A DNA stretch of 64,000 bases from Berghia stephanieae (Eukaryota > Mollusca > Gastropoda > Nudibranchia > Aeolidiidae): the NCBI GenBank assembly GCA_034508935.3, contig CM067444.1:20018701-20082700 (forward strand). Reading direction: 5' to 3'. The stretch's first letter is position 1; every line of letters starts with the position of its first letter. The notes under the pieces are model-generated. The model was not told the origin of the DNA. It did not search any database and was given only the letters and a program-made list of their open reading frames with translations. This document shows, piece after piece, positions 55,723 through 64,000 of this stretch. Position numbers and translations under genes: made by a program.

Positions 55723-57616
55723 GTAAAACATCCAGCCAAGCAAGCTCCAGTCGAGATTATAAATTCCCGGAACAGGATAAGAGCGATTTCCATATTCTAC
55801 GAACAATGGATGGCCCGTATTATCGGTGTGACTATCTCGGCTTCACCGCCATATCCAAGCCCCCTACCGGCGTCAACGCCCTTCAATCTCATTTAAAAGA
55901 GCTCTATCTCAAATACAGACGCGCTGGAAACGGCGGCAGAGATGCCAGCCTCAAACTTGTACAGCAAGGTATCTTCATCACTTTACTACAAGACGGACAA
56001 ATTACAGATGAGTTGTTCTTCAATTTTGACGCTGTTAACTTCATCGAAGTTGTTAAATTTGCGGTTGTGAAAACTGCCTCTGAGAGAAAACTGAAAGCCA
56101 TATTCATACCCGTTGAGGAAACAAAGGGGCCTGTGAGCGACAAACACTCGTTTCATTTAGATAAATCCTCTCAGTTTCTAACATCTCTTGCACACCCTCC
56201 GTTGGTTGCTTGCGTGGTACGCAGACCTAAAGGAGTGAAGGCTTTGGACTGTCACTTATTCGCTTTAGAATCTGTGGAAAATGCTCTTCATATCACCTCA
56301 TTAGTTGGATCGGCCCAAACCCCAGCTGGTTATGAATCTAAAGTCGGGCAAGGCTTTGGTAGAGGTGGTAGTTACGAAAGAGGAAACAGTTTCGAAGGGG
56401 ACTCAAGAGGGATGGTAATTTCAATCGCGGAGTTCGAGGGGATGTTATTCGGCCCGACTACAGTGATTATTCTTTCTATCGAGGACAACCGACCTATGAA
56501 ACCGTACAGAATAATCTACCACCTTCCTCATCATTTGATTTGGGCGGTTCTCAACTACCACCAACAAACATTCAACGGAAACCTCCGGGCAATGTCTATA
56601 TCGGTGGCAGGCGTACTTCCGAAGAGGGAATGGTTTACGGACTTTATGAACAGCCACGCTCAGGTGCTCTTACCGCCGGGCCTCTTCCGCTGATGCCGCA
56701 CGATGCTTATGATAGCAACGTGATCATGCGTAGAAAAGAGAACACCAGTCACACACCCGGAAACAGAAGTGTGAGCTCAGGATCCGATCTCGGCTCCGCC
56801 GGATTTCGTCACGAGGAGCTCCGACATCGTCTTTCTGCAGGGGTCAACCAAGAATCGTCTTCAAGTCCTCGTTTTCACAATATCAACAATAATAACATCC
56901 CCCCTCCAACACACCCCCACCCTCCTCAACTCCACCACCAACTCCAACCCCCATCCCGCCCTCAACCACAGATCCCACAACAACCCAGTCCACGACCTGG
57001 CAACCCCGATTTTGGCCCCGTCTTCTCCGCATCTAATCGTGAAAATAGAGAGCGAGATCAGTCTGTCACTCAACAGGAAGAAAGCTCTCCCGATCATAGC
57101 ATCGTTCCTGGCAAGCCTATAGCAAAAGTTCCGCCGCATCTTCGAGGAATTAAAGTGTTGCCCAGCGATTTTAGAAAAGTGAAGCTGAAACACTTGGAAA
57201 GGAAAGATTCGTTCGATTCTCAAGATTCCAACTACGACAACAATAATGACATCATGCAAAAATACAAAGCTCTGCAAGAGGACGAATCCAGAACCAACGG
57301 CAATGTCGGTAATGGAGGATACGGTCATGATCCTTCAGAATCCGTCCTGCGCCCAGGAAGACATAAACAGGAGGGTTCGAGATTCAATCGATTTAGCGCC
57401 CCTGTGTACGCTGATGCTATGCATTGGAACCATAGGGGTGGTGGACACCATCAGTCTCCATCGGCTTATAATATGACGGGTGTCAGTGATGAACCCAAAT
57501 CGGTGAAGGACGCTGAAATCGCTAGCATGTTCTCGAATATGGGCATACATAACGGGAATTCCAGAAGACTGCAAAATGGTGTCGATTTTGAGGATAGTTT
57601 GGGTTATCTTCCTTGA
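55723..57616 (+). CDS. PTB/PID-domain protein, 3'-terminal exon, with a one-base frame break
   Basis: Single long exon encoding about 630 residues. The first third is a PTB/PID-like domain, the phosphotyrosine-binding fold used by cytoplasmic adaptors. Visible in order: strand YRCDYLGF (from 55821), helix NALQSHLKELYLKYR, strand ASLKLVQQGIFITL, ELFFNFDAVNFIEVVK, strand pair VACVVRRP and DCHLFALES, and closing helix VENALHITSLVGSAQ (to about 56318). The rest is a low-complexity tail: RG-rich near 56350, Ser/Asn/Gly-rich, then a His/Pro/Gln-rich stretch (56880-57000), ending DSLGYLP. The frame is already open upstream of the ATG at 55806 (residues such as FPEQDKSDFHILRT), so the true start is probably in an upstream exon not recognised here. 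Near 56408-56412 the frame changes from that of 55806 to that of 56402; adding one G to the GGG run joins the frames smoothly (EGDSRGDGNFNRG). That fits an assembly base loss better than a pseudogene, since both sides keep coding character. Orthology not assigned. Confidence 0.8.
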
Positions 57617-58285
57617 TCGAGTTGGGATTGGGCAAGGATTGTGTTATTCTGTTGATTAAATGATAAGTTACTATATAAGTTAGAATATTTCCCGGACATA
57701 TCGTTTTCATGCGCGAATTCACTAAACTACAAATAACAAGGTTATTCTGGTGCATTATGTTATATTTTTTTCTAAAGAACGACATTATTATCTTAACTGA
57801 TAACAACATATCTTTCATTCAACATTACAGACTGTATTATTCACTATAATATATCGGAAATATCTGATATCAACCTTGCTTACCCATCTCGTAATAACTT
57901 AAACACACATGTTTTTAAGAACTTTTCATCAAAAACATTATGCGGGAGAGCAGAAATCACTGCCTTAAACATGTGACATTATTTCAATTCCACAAAGTAA
58001 ATAAGGATATTTGATTTTTTCCTCACTTACATCTTTTATCTGCAAATTTTCACATCTAAGAAAACATCCGTATTATATTCATGTGGTATATAGAACAATA
58101 ATTGTTATCATTAATTCAATTGATTTAGAATTAATTTTACAAAGGACATCACCCCTGTTTAATATACATAATATTTTTTTGTTATAAACGTAGTCTTATG
58201 TAAATGCAGCTTTGAATATTTAAATTTAAGACGGTTTTCAAAAACAGCTTGATTTTTACTACAAGCAAAACGCCTTTTGATATCT
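57617..58285 (+). other. Putative 3' UTR and flank of the PTB gene
   Basis: AT-rich and non-coding. No clear AATAAA in this stretch. Canonical AATAAA hexamers first appear at 58821 and about 58889, which would give a long UTR crossing a LINE fragment, so the polyadenylation site is uncertain. Confidence 0.4.
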
Positions 58286-58545
58286 TTAGGTATATTTTTT
58301 TTCGTGAACCGCGTCACTCAGTGAGACTACTAAATAGTAAATTAGTAGTCTGCGCATTTCTTCTTCTTCAAGTCTGTGCCAGACATCGGTGATCATGGTG
58401 CGCCATTCATCTCTCTGATCTCTCTTCTCCTTCTTTGTCACCGAGCTGTTCAAACTATTCAAATATGTTATTCTTGGTCTACCTTTACTCGTTTTACCTT
58501 CTATCTTTCCTGTGAGATCAGATAATCTCAGAAAACTGCGCATAG
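58286..58545 (-). pseudogene. LINE reverse-transcriptase ORF, C-terminal remnant
   Basis: The - strand reads LTGKIEGKTSKGRPRITYL followed by DQRDEWRTMITDVWHR. The pattern G-K-I-E-G-K ... G-R-P-R ... W-R-T-M is typical of the extreme C-terminus of endonuclease/reverse-transcriptase proteins of RTE-like and related non-LTR retrotransposons. Only about 85 residues remain, so it is a 5'-truncated dead copy, as usual for LINEs. Confidence 0.75.
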
Positions 58546-58930
58546 TAAAGTAATATAATTATGACACTGGTCGTATAGTGCAAGCCTGCATTACATTTTT
58601 GAAAGATTCATATCAAAGCGCCGTGATTACGGCTGGATCTTGTGACATTTACACATTTACACCCGATAGCAAACGACCTTGCAATGATGATATAAAATTG
58701 ATTCGACCTCTTGATAAGCATCAAATAATTGTCATGATAAATACAGTGCTACAAATTAAGCGTGCTGAGTGATCCGGTAGAGATTTAAACAAAATAGAAT
58801 GACTCACAGAAAGTTCAATCAATAAAATCAAACAGCGTTTTGACCTTTAACCTTCTTTTGGAGACAGGAAAGACGCCCAAAAATAGATAATAAACAACGT
58901 CACATTTTAATAATTAAAGTATCAAGGAGA
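58546..58930. other. Unassigned sequence
   Basis: No gene recognised. AATAAA occurs at 58821. Confidence 0.45.
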
Positions 58931-58933
58931 CAT

Positions 58934-59147
58934 GGGAGCAGCGTATTTCAGCGGTACGGTCTTTGCTTCGTAACTGAAAGGCACCAAGTTCGATTACCCG
59001 CCGCTGCGCTGTGTGACCTTGAGCAAATCATCTCGCCCTAGCTCAATTTGCGGCGGTGCACTGCGGCTGACGCCTGGGTTATTCCAGTCTTCCCTTTGAA
59101 TAGACTCTAGAGACAAATTACCCCTATGGGATGAATAAAAGGAATTT
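58934..59147 (+). mobile_element. SINE-A copy, full length
   Basis: gggagcagcgtatttcagcg head, accaagttcgattacccgcc, core ttattccagtcttccctttg, tail gggatgaataaaaggaattt. Confidence 0.9.
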
Positions 59148-59393
59148 TGTTTAATTATTTTTTATATGAGGACATCGACATGAATAAAGGCCAACTTCTT
59201 GTTTTGAATTGTTGTTAATGATGAATATCATTATATTATTATGAAGAAAATAAAAATATTAAAGGAATAAGTGAGCAGGTGATTAACCGTAAAAGTAGTG
59301 ATATTGAAATAATGGATAAGTGAATAAATTAGATTAACAGGGAGTGGCGAATAGGGCGATTTATGGATGGATAGGGTTGTAGATGAATTGTGT

Positions 59394-59482
59394 GTATTGT
59401 CTGATGAAATGTGTGTATTGTCTGATTGTTGTTTGATTATTGTCTGATTATCGTCTGATTATTGTTTGATTATTGTCTGATT
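59394..59482 (+). repeat. Minisatellite of about 12-bp units (attgtctgatta)
   Basis: About seven related units, the last running into a CACCGAAACG motif at about 59490. Confidence 0.85.
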
Positions 59483-59598
59483 AAAGTCAAGCACCGAAAC
59501 GTTTGTTCGTATTCAGAAGAAAAATGAATGGAGCAGGCACTTTTATAGGTTATAACAAGAAATGGAGTAAACACAGTGGTGAATAAAAACCTTCCGGC

Positions 59599-59700
59599 GG
59601 CGAGGATCATGAGTGGTGGATGACACCCTTAGTAAAGTAGAGCGTCCCTCTCGTGGCCAGGCGGAGTTGCCGTAACAGTCAGGTTCGAATCCTCATCGCC
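59599..59700 (+). other. tRNA-like relic
   Basis: GGCGAGG at the start can pair with CATCGCC at the end (6 of 7), and caggttcgaatcctc resembles a T-arm with a B box. The whole is about 102 bases with no clear anticodon arm, too long for a normal tRNA. More likely a tRNA pseudogene or SINE head than a working tRNA gene. Confidence 0.3.
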
Positions 59701-60260
59701 AAAAAGTGTTTATTCTCTACCGTCTTCTCCTTTTCAACTCACTTCATTTCTTGTTGTTTGGTTGTATCGTTTCAACATGCGTGAGTCACTCTTCACTATT
59801 TCTAATTAATTTCTTGGCACACAATGGCATCAATGATTGGGATGAGCAGCTAATGGCTGTTGTAGTTGTAGTCAAGCTGTGCGTGATGAGATCGTGAGTG
59901 ACTTAGTGATGCTGGCCAGGCTTCAGGGTGACTCCAGGGTCTCATAAAATATTCAGTCTTTACCTGGCTGCCTGATGAAGTCCTCACTATTTTAAGTTCA
60001 CCTTTTCACCAACTAGAATAACACAGTCAGTCTACAAAGGGGAAAAAAAAGAAAAGAAAAGGGCGCTGTTAATTAAAAGGGTAGTGGGTCATAACTAATT
60101 CGCTATATTAAGGGATTTTAGATAAGTAAGGTTTTTTTAAAGGAAGTTTGCTTTCATTTGCTAATATCCATGGGAAGTTAATATTTATATGAGCTTAGTT
60201 TCGATTTTGGTAACTCATTTTTCTCATGGCTTCATTGTCATAACTTAAAAACTTGAGTAG
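59701..60260. other. Unassigned sequence within the candidate inverted-repeat element
   Basis: Short open frames only (for example 59706-59897). No motif recognised. Confidence 0.4.
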
Positions 60261-60264
60261 TTAA

Positions 60265-60545
60265 GCATTTGTATAGCGCAATATCCACTAAACGTGCTTA
60301 AAGCGCCTTACAATGGCTCACTAGCCAACAGCAACACTTATCATATTGGGACGCGACAAATCGCTTCTATGCGATATTACAATAATTTTTTTTTCCGACA
60401 GAGACAAAGCGATTAACAAATTAGGTACTCAGTTTACACCTGAGTAAGATGAGAGAATGTGAGTAAAGAGCCTTTTCCAAAGACTCAACTATGCAACACT
60501 CAGAGCAAGACTCGAACCCAGGATCTTCCGATCATATGACCTCAC
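60265..60545 (-). mobile_element. SINE-B copy, diverged
   Basis: gcatttgtatagcgcaatat through caagactcgaacccaggatc. The extreme head is eroded. Confidence 0.82.
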
Positions 60546-60639
60546 AAAATATCTCAAACCACCATAATAATATAATGATATTCAATCATTAACAACAATT
60601 CAAAACAAGAAGTTGGGCCTTTATTCATGTCCGATGTCC

Positions 60640-61038
60640 GTGTAATCTTGTTCCTGTCGGTTGTAAACAAAACTATTCGTGGCTTGAGGGTCAACTGGTT
60701 GTATCTCCAAATATGTTCAAATTGAGAAAAATTGATTTAAAGTTTTTTTTGTTAATAACTCTTTAGACATAAACTTCAACCACTCTTTCATACATAGTTT
60801 ATGCGTCAATTTTCCTATTTGAACCAATTTTTGTCAGATAAAGCCTTTTAAAATCTTGATTGTAACGCATGTAATATTTCAAAATATTCCAAAAGTGGAT
60901 ATAGAACCAGTTAATCCTCAGCCACGAATTATCTCTTGCACTCAAACGATACTTAACTTCAACCTAGAAAATCTATGAAATGTTAACCGGAAATTCTGTT
61001 GTATTTTTACTATCAAAACTTTAGGGAAAGTGTTTGGT
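60640..61038. other. Unassigned sequence
   Basis: No gene or recognised repeat. Confidence 0.45.
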
Positions 61039-61200
61039 AACCAGTTAACTGCCGCACTCTGAAAAAAACATGTATTTAAAAGTTTGGCCAGAAAACTCGC
61101 CCTTCGATTATCGATCGATGTAGATGACCCTAATCTTGGCAAAAAGTTCTCATTTTATCATTAACATCGATACTTAGTCGAGGACCATTTTGAAAAGGTT
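61039..61200. mobile_element. MITE-M copy, right half shortened
   Basis: accagttaactgccgcactc end, then gtttggccagaaaactcgcc and attatcgatcgatgtagatg. The mirrored half is only partial. Confidence 0.75.
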
Positions 61201-61384
61201 TACTTAAGTTCAGTCTTGACTCATTTATTATTTTTTTTTTTTGGCTTGTGTCTCATTCCCATTTTCCTACGCCACAAATGTATTTTGTCTATAAGGCGAA
61301 GTGCGACAGAGATGTTGAAATCATTAAACCAAGTAAACGACGGTGAACTGACTGTCGGACCGTTAGGTCCCTTTTTTTCGCAAA

Positions 61385-61622
61385 GTTGCGTCCTTGGAAA
61401 AAGCTTTTTACTCGCATTCTCTCACCGCACTACAGTGTAAAATGAGTACCCGGCCGGTAATAGCGTTGTCTTTATGGAAAGATTTAAAAAGGTGGTAATA
61501 GTAATAGGCGTGATGTCATGTCATAAATGTTAAGTGTTGCTGTTTGTGTTGGCTTGGGAGCCTTTGTAAAGCGCGTTATGCAATTCTAGTGGAAATTGTG
61601 CGGTATAGATACTCGAGTTGAT
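61385..61622 (+). mobile_element. SINE-B copy, head missing
   Basis: gttgcgtccttggaaaaagc, aaatgagtacccggcc, and tail aaagcgcgttatgcaattct. Confidence 0.8.
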
Positions 61623-61649
61623 AATGAGAATTGCATCCTTTAACTAGTC

Positions 61650-61740
61650 CCAATAGCTCTGTTGGTAGAGCACTCGCTTCACAATCAAAAGTGTGTGTGT
61701 GGGGGGGGGGGGGGGGGGGGGGGGCATCCTTGAAGCCCAA
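61650..61740 (+). mobile_element. SINE-C-like head beside a poly-G run
   Basis: gctctgttggtagagcactc at 61657 is the SINE-C tRNA-like head. A GT run and about 25 G (61700-61724) follow, then a short stretch that does not continue the family clearly. Confidence 0.5.
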
Positions 61741-61919
61741 CGACAGTTTGACCGATGGGCATTATGCGTAAAAAAATCGATATTTGGATACTCAAACTTG
61801 GGGATCTTTTTCATCAATACTGCCCAGGACTGGGTAGACAAGTCAATAATCATCAAACCACTACCTATTTTTTACTTTCATTATTTATTTATCCCGGCAT
61901 GTCTACGACAATGATGACT

Positions 61920-61940
61920 GGTTTTTTTTTTTTTTTTTTT
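61920..61940. repeat. Poly-T run
   Basis: About 20 T. Confidence 0.9.
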
Positions 61941-61956
61941 GTATAGACATATTAAG

Positions 61957-62268
61957 TGCGGCTATGTGGTCTTGTGGCATGACACTCGCTTTCGGATCGG
62001 AAGGTCCTGGGTTCGAGTCTCGCTTGGCGCATAGTTGAGTACTTGGAAAAGGCTCTTTACTCACATTCTCTCACCGTACACAGGTGAAAAATGAGTACCT
62101 GGCCGTTAACAGCGTTGACTCTGTCGGAAAAGAAAATTGTAATATTGTCTAACAGGCGTCATGTCTCGTTCTAGATGTTACGTGTTGCTGTTGGTCAGGG
62201 ACCCTTTGAAAGCGTTTTGAGCACGTTTAGTGGATATTGGCCTATATTATATATACAAGCTCAAAGTA
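61957..62268 (+). mobile_element. SINE-B copy, full length
   Basis: gtgcggctatgtggtcttgt head, ggtcctgggttcgagtctcg, aatgagtacctggccgttaa, tail aaagcgttttgagcacgttt. Confidence 0.92.
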
Positions 62269-63542
62269 TTGTTTGTTTTGTTTTGTTTTTTTTTTTAGGT
62301 TATTTTGATTTCAATTGACTTGCTTCGTTGAAAAGAGGCCACTTACTTTCATTATAATTGTCAACATTTTGTATTTTCTTGTCAGTATCCGCGATTGTAA
62401 AAGCCGGGGATTTATCGTTTTTACCAAATGTGTTTTTTATCCAGTTTGCTTGTCTCATTAAGTCTAATTAAAAGTTTAAATATTTCCTATATCTGGCTAA
62501 ATGGTTTTTAGTTCTTTCAACACCAAAAATGGAAGTTAAATTATAAAGGTCAAATACTATTAAGAATATAAAATTAGGGCATTTTAAAAATATTTTTTTC
62601 ATTTTTATCTTTTTTGATGGGAAGGGGGGGGGGTATTTTATTTAAAAATCGTTTTTGTTTTGTTTTGTTTTTGTGGGGAGTGGCGTGGGAAGGTGTGTGG
62701 AAGGTCAATAAATAATCATATCAATTGAAAATCGAGTGTTTGGTGGATTGTAGATATTTAATATTATTTAATATCCCATTCCCACTTTTTAGGGGGGCGG
62801 TCACTATACATTGTCGTTTTTATGTTGAATGGCAATATTATGTAAATTTATGGTCCTTATTCCCTTGTAATGAGTTGGAATTACAAATATCATGTTGAAA
62901 CCTCTGAATCGTTAACATTTTGAGAAATGCCATTGCGTTATATCAGTACAAGTGATATAAGTCGTTATAATACGCAATCTGTAAAGCATGACCTAGTCAT
63001 GGTTACGCTGTATACAAGTGCTATCTATCATTATTACCATTGATCTGTCTTGCTGTATATCACTTGAAAATTGTGCCTTTTTTAAAATCAAGTATATTGT
63101 TATTATTCTATTATTGTATGGAATGATTTAGCTAAGATTTCAATTATTTAAGTTGCTTTTAATTTGTTTACATTAAGGAAACCGATGTGGTGTATCATGT
63201 TTATAATGCAAGTCGGTGATTGAAATATATAATACAAGATAGTAATTGAACATTGTAAAAATTCGAAACCACATAATCATTGTTATATATCTCTTTTCAT
63301 ATTATTGATGTTTCATATCACCAAAACTATAAGTTAGATAGGAGGTTAGTTTCAAAATCTGCTAAGTCCTATTCTCATCATTCAGAGAGAACTGAGCTTT
63401 TTTATATTTGTTAAGTGACTTAAAGAAGAAAATATACGTTTCTTGTTTGGCTCATGGAGAAATACCTGAAATGTTTTGAAACTTTAGATTTTCTCTGGTG
63501 ATTTTTTAAGGTGTCAAAGATTGCTTGAAAGTGTTAACTCAA
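62269..63542. other. Unassigned AT-rich sequence
   Basis: No gene, RNA or recognised repeat. Short G runs at about 62621-62632. Confidence 0.45.
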
Positions 63543-63776
63543 TATACACTGGGAATCCACAAAGTCAGGGTGCAATTAATACTTCACTATATATTTATAT
63601 TTATTCATTTATCCATAGATTATGGAGATTTGGCTGAAAAATACTTTTGTTCACTGAAGAAGAGGTCACGTTAGGTTACAATTCATGTACATCCCAAATT
63701 GAATAAGATTGGGTTTTTAAAGAGGGGTTTGTACTATTCCCATGTATGTACCCAGACTTTGTGGACACCCTGTATA
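63543..63776. mobile_element. MITE-L, mariner-like inverted-repeat element
   Basis: The left end tccacaaagtcagggtgca and the right end tgtacccagactttgtggac are inverted, and the outer edges tatacac and ctgtata suggest a TA target. Ends of the type CAGGGTGTCC are known from Tc1/mariner elements. About 234 bp, non-coding. Only copy seen. Confidence 0.65.
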
Positions 63777-63782
63777 TCTGGT

Positions 63783-63916
63783 TAAATAATAACGTGAAAT
63801 TAAATGTAAGCTTCAATTTAATAAACGAAAACAGATAAAGTGGACATTTCGGGTTTCCCCTTTATCAACAAAACAGGATGAATGAAAAACTGCACATGAT
63901 CTGTTTTCGTTTATTT
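63783..63916. mobile_element. Foldback-I copy, right arm cut by SINE-A
   Basis: aacgtgaaattaaatgtaag and acatttcgggtttccccttt, then the inverted return gatctgttttcgtttattt. It ends where SINE-A begins. Confidence 0.8.
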
Positions 63917-63917
63917 A

Positions 63918-64000
63918 GGGGCAGCGTGGCTCAGCAGTACGTCTTTGCTTCGTACCCGAAAGGTACCGAGTTCGATTACCCGCCGCTCCGCTGTGTGGCC
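63918..64000 (+). mobile_element. SINE-A copy, running off the window
   Basis: gggcagcgtggctcagcagt through cgctccgctgtgtggcc. Its 3' half lies outside. Confidence 0.9.

Larger units (their letters stand above)
59170..60639. mobile_element. Candidate element with terminal inverted repeats of about 70 bp
   Basis: The left end (ggacatcgacatgaataaag ... gttttgaattgttgttaatg, 59170-59241) is repeated inverted at 60562-60639 (cattaacaacaattcaaaac ... tttattcatgtccgatgtcc). Span about 1.47 kb. The interior has a minisatellite, a tRNA-like relic and a SINE-B but no transposase. Confidence 0.6.

Noticed and set aside
56693-56861. Two separate genes at 55806-56693 and 56540-57616
   Set aside because: The second frame continues the protein of the first after a one-base break; the last 95 or so residues of the first frame look like out-of-frame reading.
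55904-57818. Several - strand frames across the PTB exon
   Set aside because: Antisense shadows of a strong + strand coding exon; no independent motifs.

Overview
This is animal nuclear DNA, and almost all of it is repeats. The single convincing protein-coding exon sits behind a splice acceptor (polypyrimidine tract plus AG at 55709-55722) and continues to a stop at 57614-57616. It encodes a PTB/PID-type domain followed by a disordered tail. The background is AT-rich and packed with microsatellites, tRNA-derived SINEs and small palindromic DNA transposons, and one 100-N scaffold gap lies at 13550-13649. I see no operons, phage, bacterial genes or CRISPR. The overall texture suggests an invertebrate, most likely a lophotrochozoan such as a mollusc, but nothing here fixes the species.

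Repeat families are given working names. SINE-A is about 210 bp with a tRNA-like head, a TTCCAGTCTTCCCTTGGAAT core and a GGGATGAATAAAGGG tail; there are 7 copies, all on the + strand. SINE-B is about 310 bp. Its tRNA-like head has GTGGTCTAGTGGTATGAC (A box) and GGTTCGAGCC (B box), its middle has AATGAGTACCTGGCC, and its 3' tail has AAGCGCTTTGAGCAC ... GCGCTATATAAAAGCTC; there are about 30 full or partial copies on both strands. SINE-C is about 250 bp, with the head TCAGTTGGTAGAGCACT, a middle GAATGGGTATCTGAG and a 3' GGCTCTGAAGGA. MITE-K and MITE-M are palindromic elements bounded by TTAA and starting with CC, as in piggyBac relatives. MITE-H, MITE-D, MITE-L, rep-F, rep-G and foldback-E/I/J are further short dispersed or foldback elements.

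Layout. 1-5.4 kb: AT-rich DNA, two SINE-A, long AT/TCTA/CT microsatellites. 5.2-8.5 kb: MITE-H, rep-G, SINE-B, MITE-K and a 1.6-kb tandem array. 8.8-11 kb: SINE-A, MITE-H, sparse DNA. 11.07-16.23 kb: a 2.5-kb block present twice, once on each side of the N gap, probably two haplotypes of one locus. 16.3-26.2 kb: SINE-B/C, MITE-D, MITE-K and a long hairpin. 26.5-28.65 kb: a tandem array of period about 0.95-0.98 kb built from SINE-B pieces, ending in (ATT)n. 29-41 kb: more SINEs, a SINE-mediated tandem duplication, several large microsatellites and a degenerate GGAT array. 41.5-48.9 kb: dense nested elements. 49.7-50.8 kb: a four-copy tandem repeat of about 254-294 bp. 51.4-55.2 kb: foldback elements and SINE-B. 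55.72-57.62 kb: the PTB-type gene exon on +. 58.3-58.5 kb: a LINE 3' fragment on -. 59.2-64 kb: a candidate 1.47-kb element with 70-bp inverted termini, SINEs, a mariner-like MITE, and a SINE-A running off the end.

The only gene product visible is the PTB-type protein, probably an intracellular adaptor. Its 5' exons are not recognised, and one base appears to be missing in the middle of its exon. The rest of the window is mainly a record of transposition, nesting and SINE-driven local duplication. Boundaries of repeats are from reading by eye and are good to about 5-20 bases.
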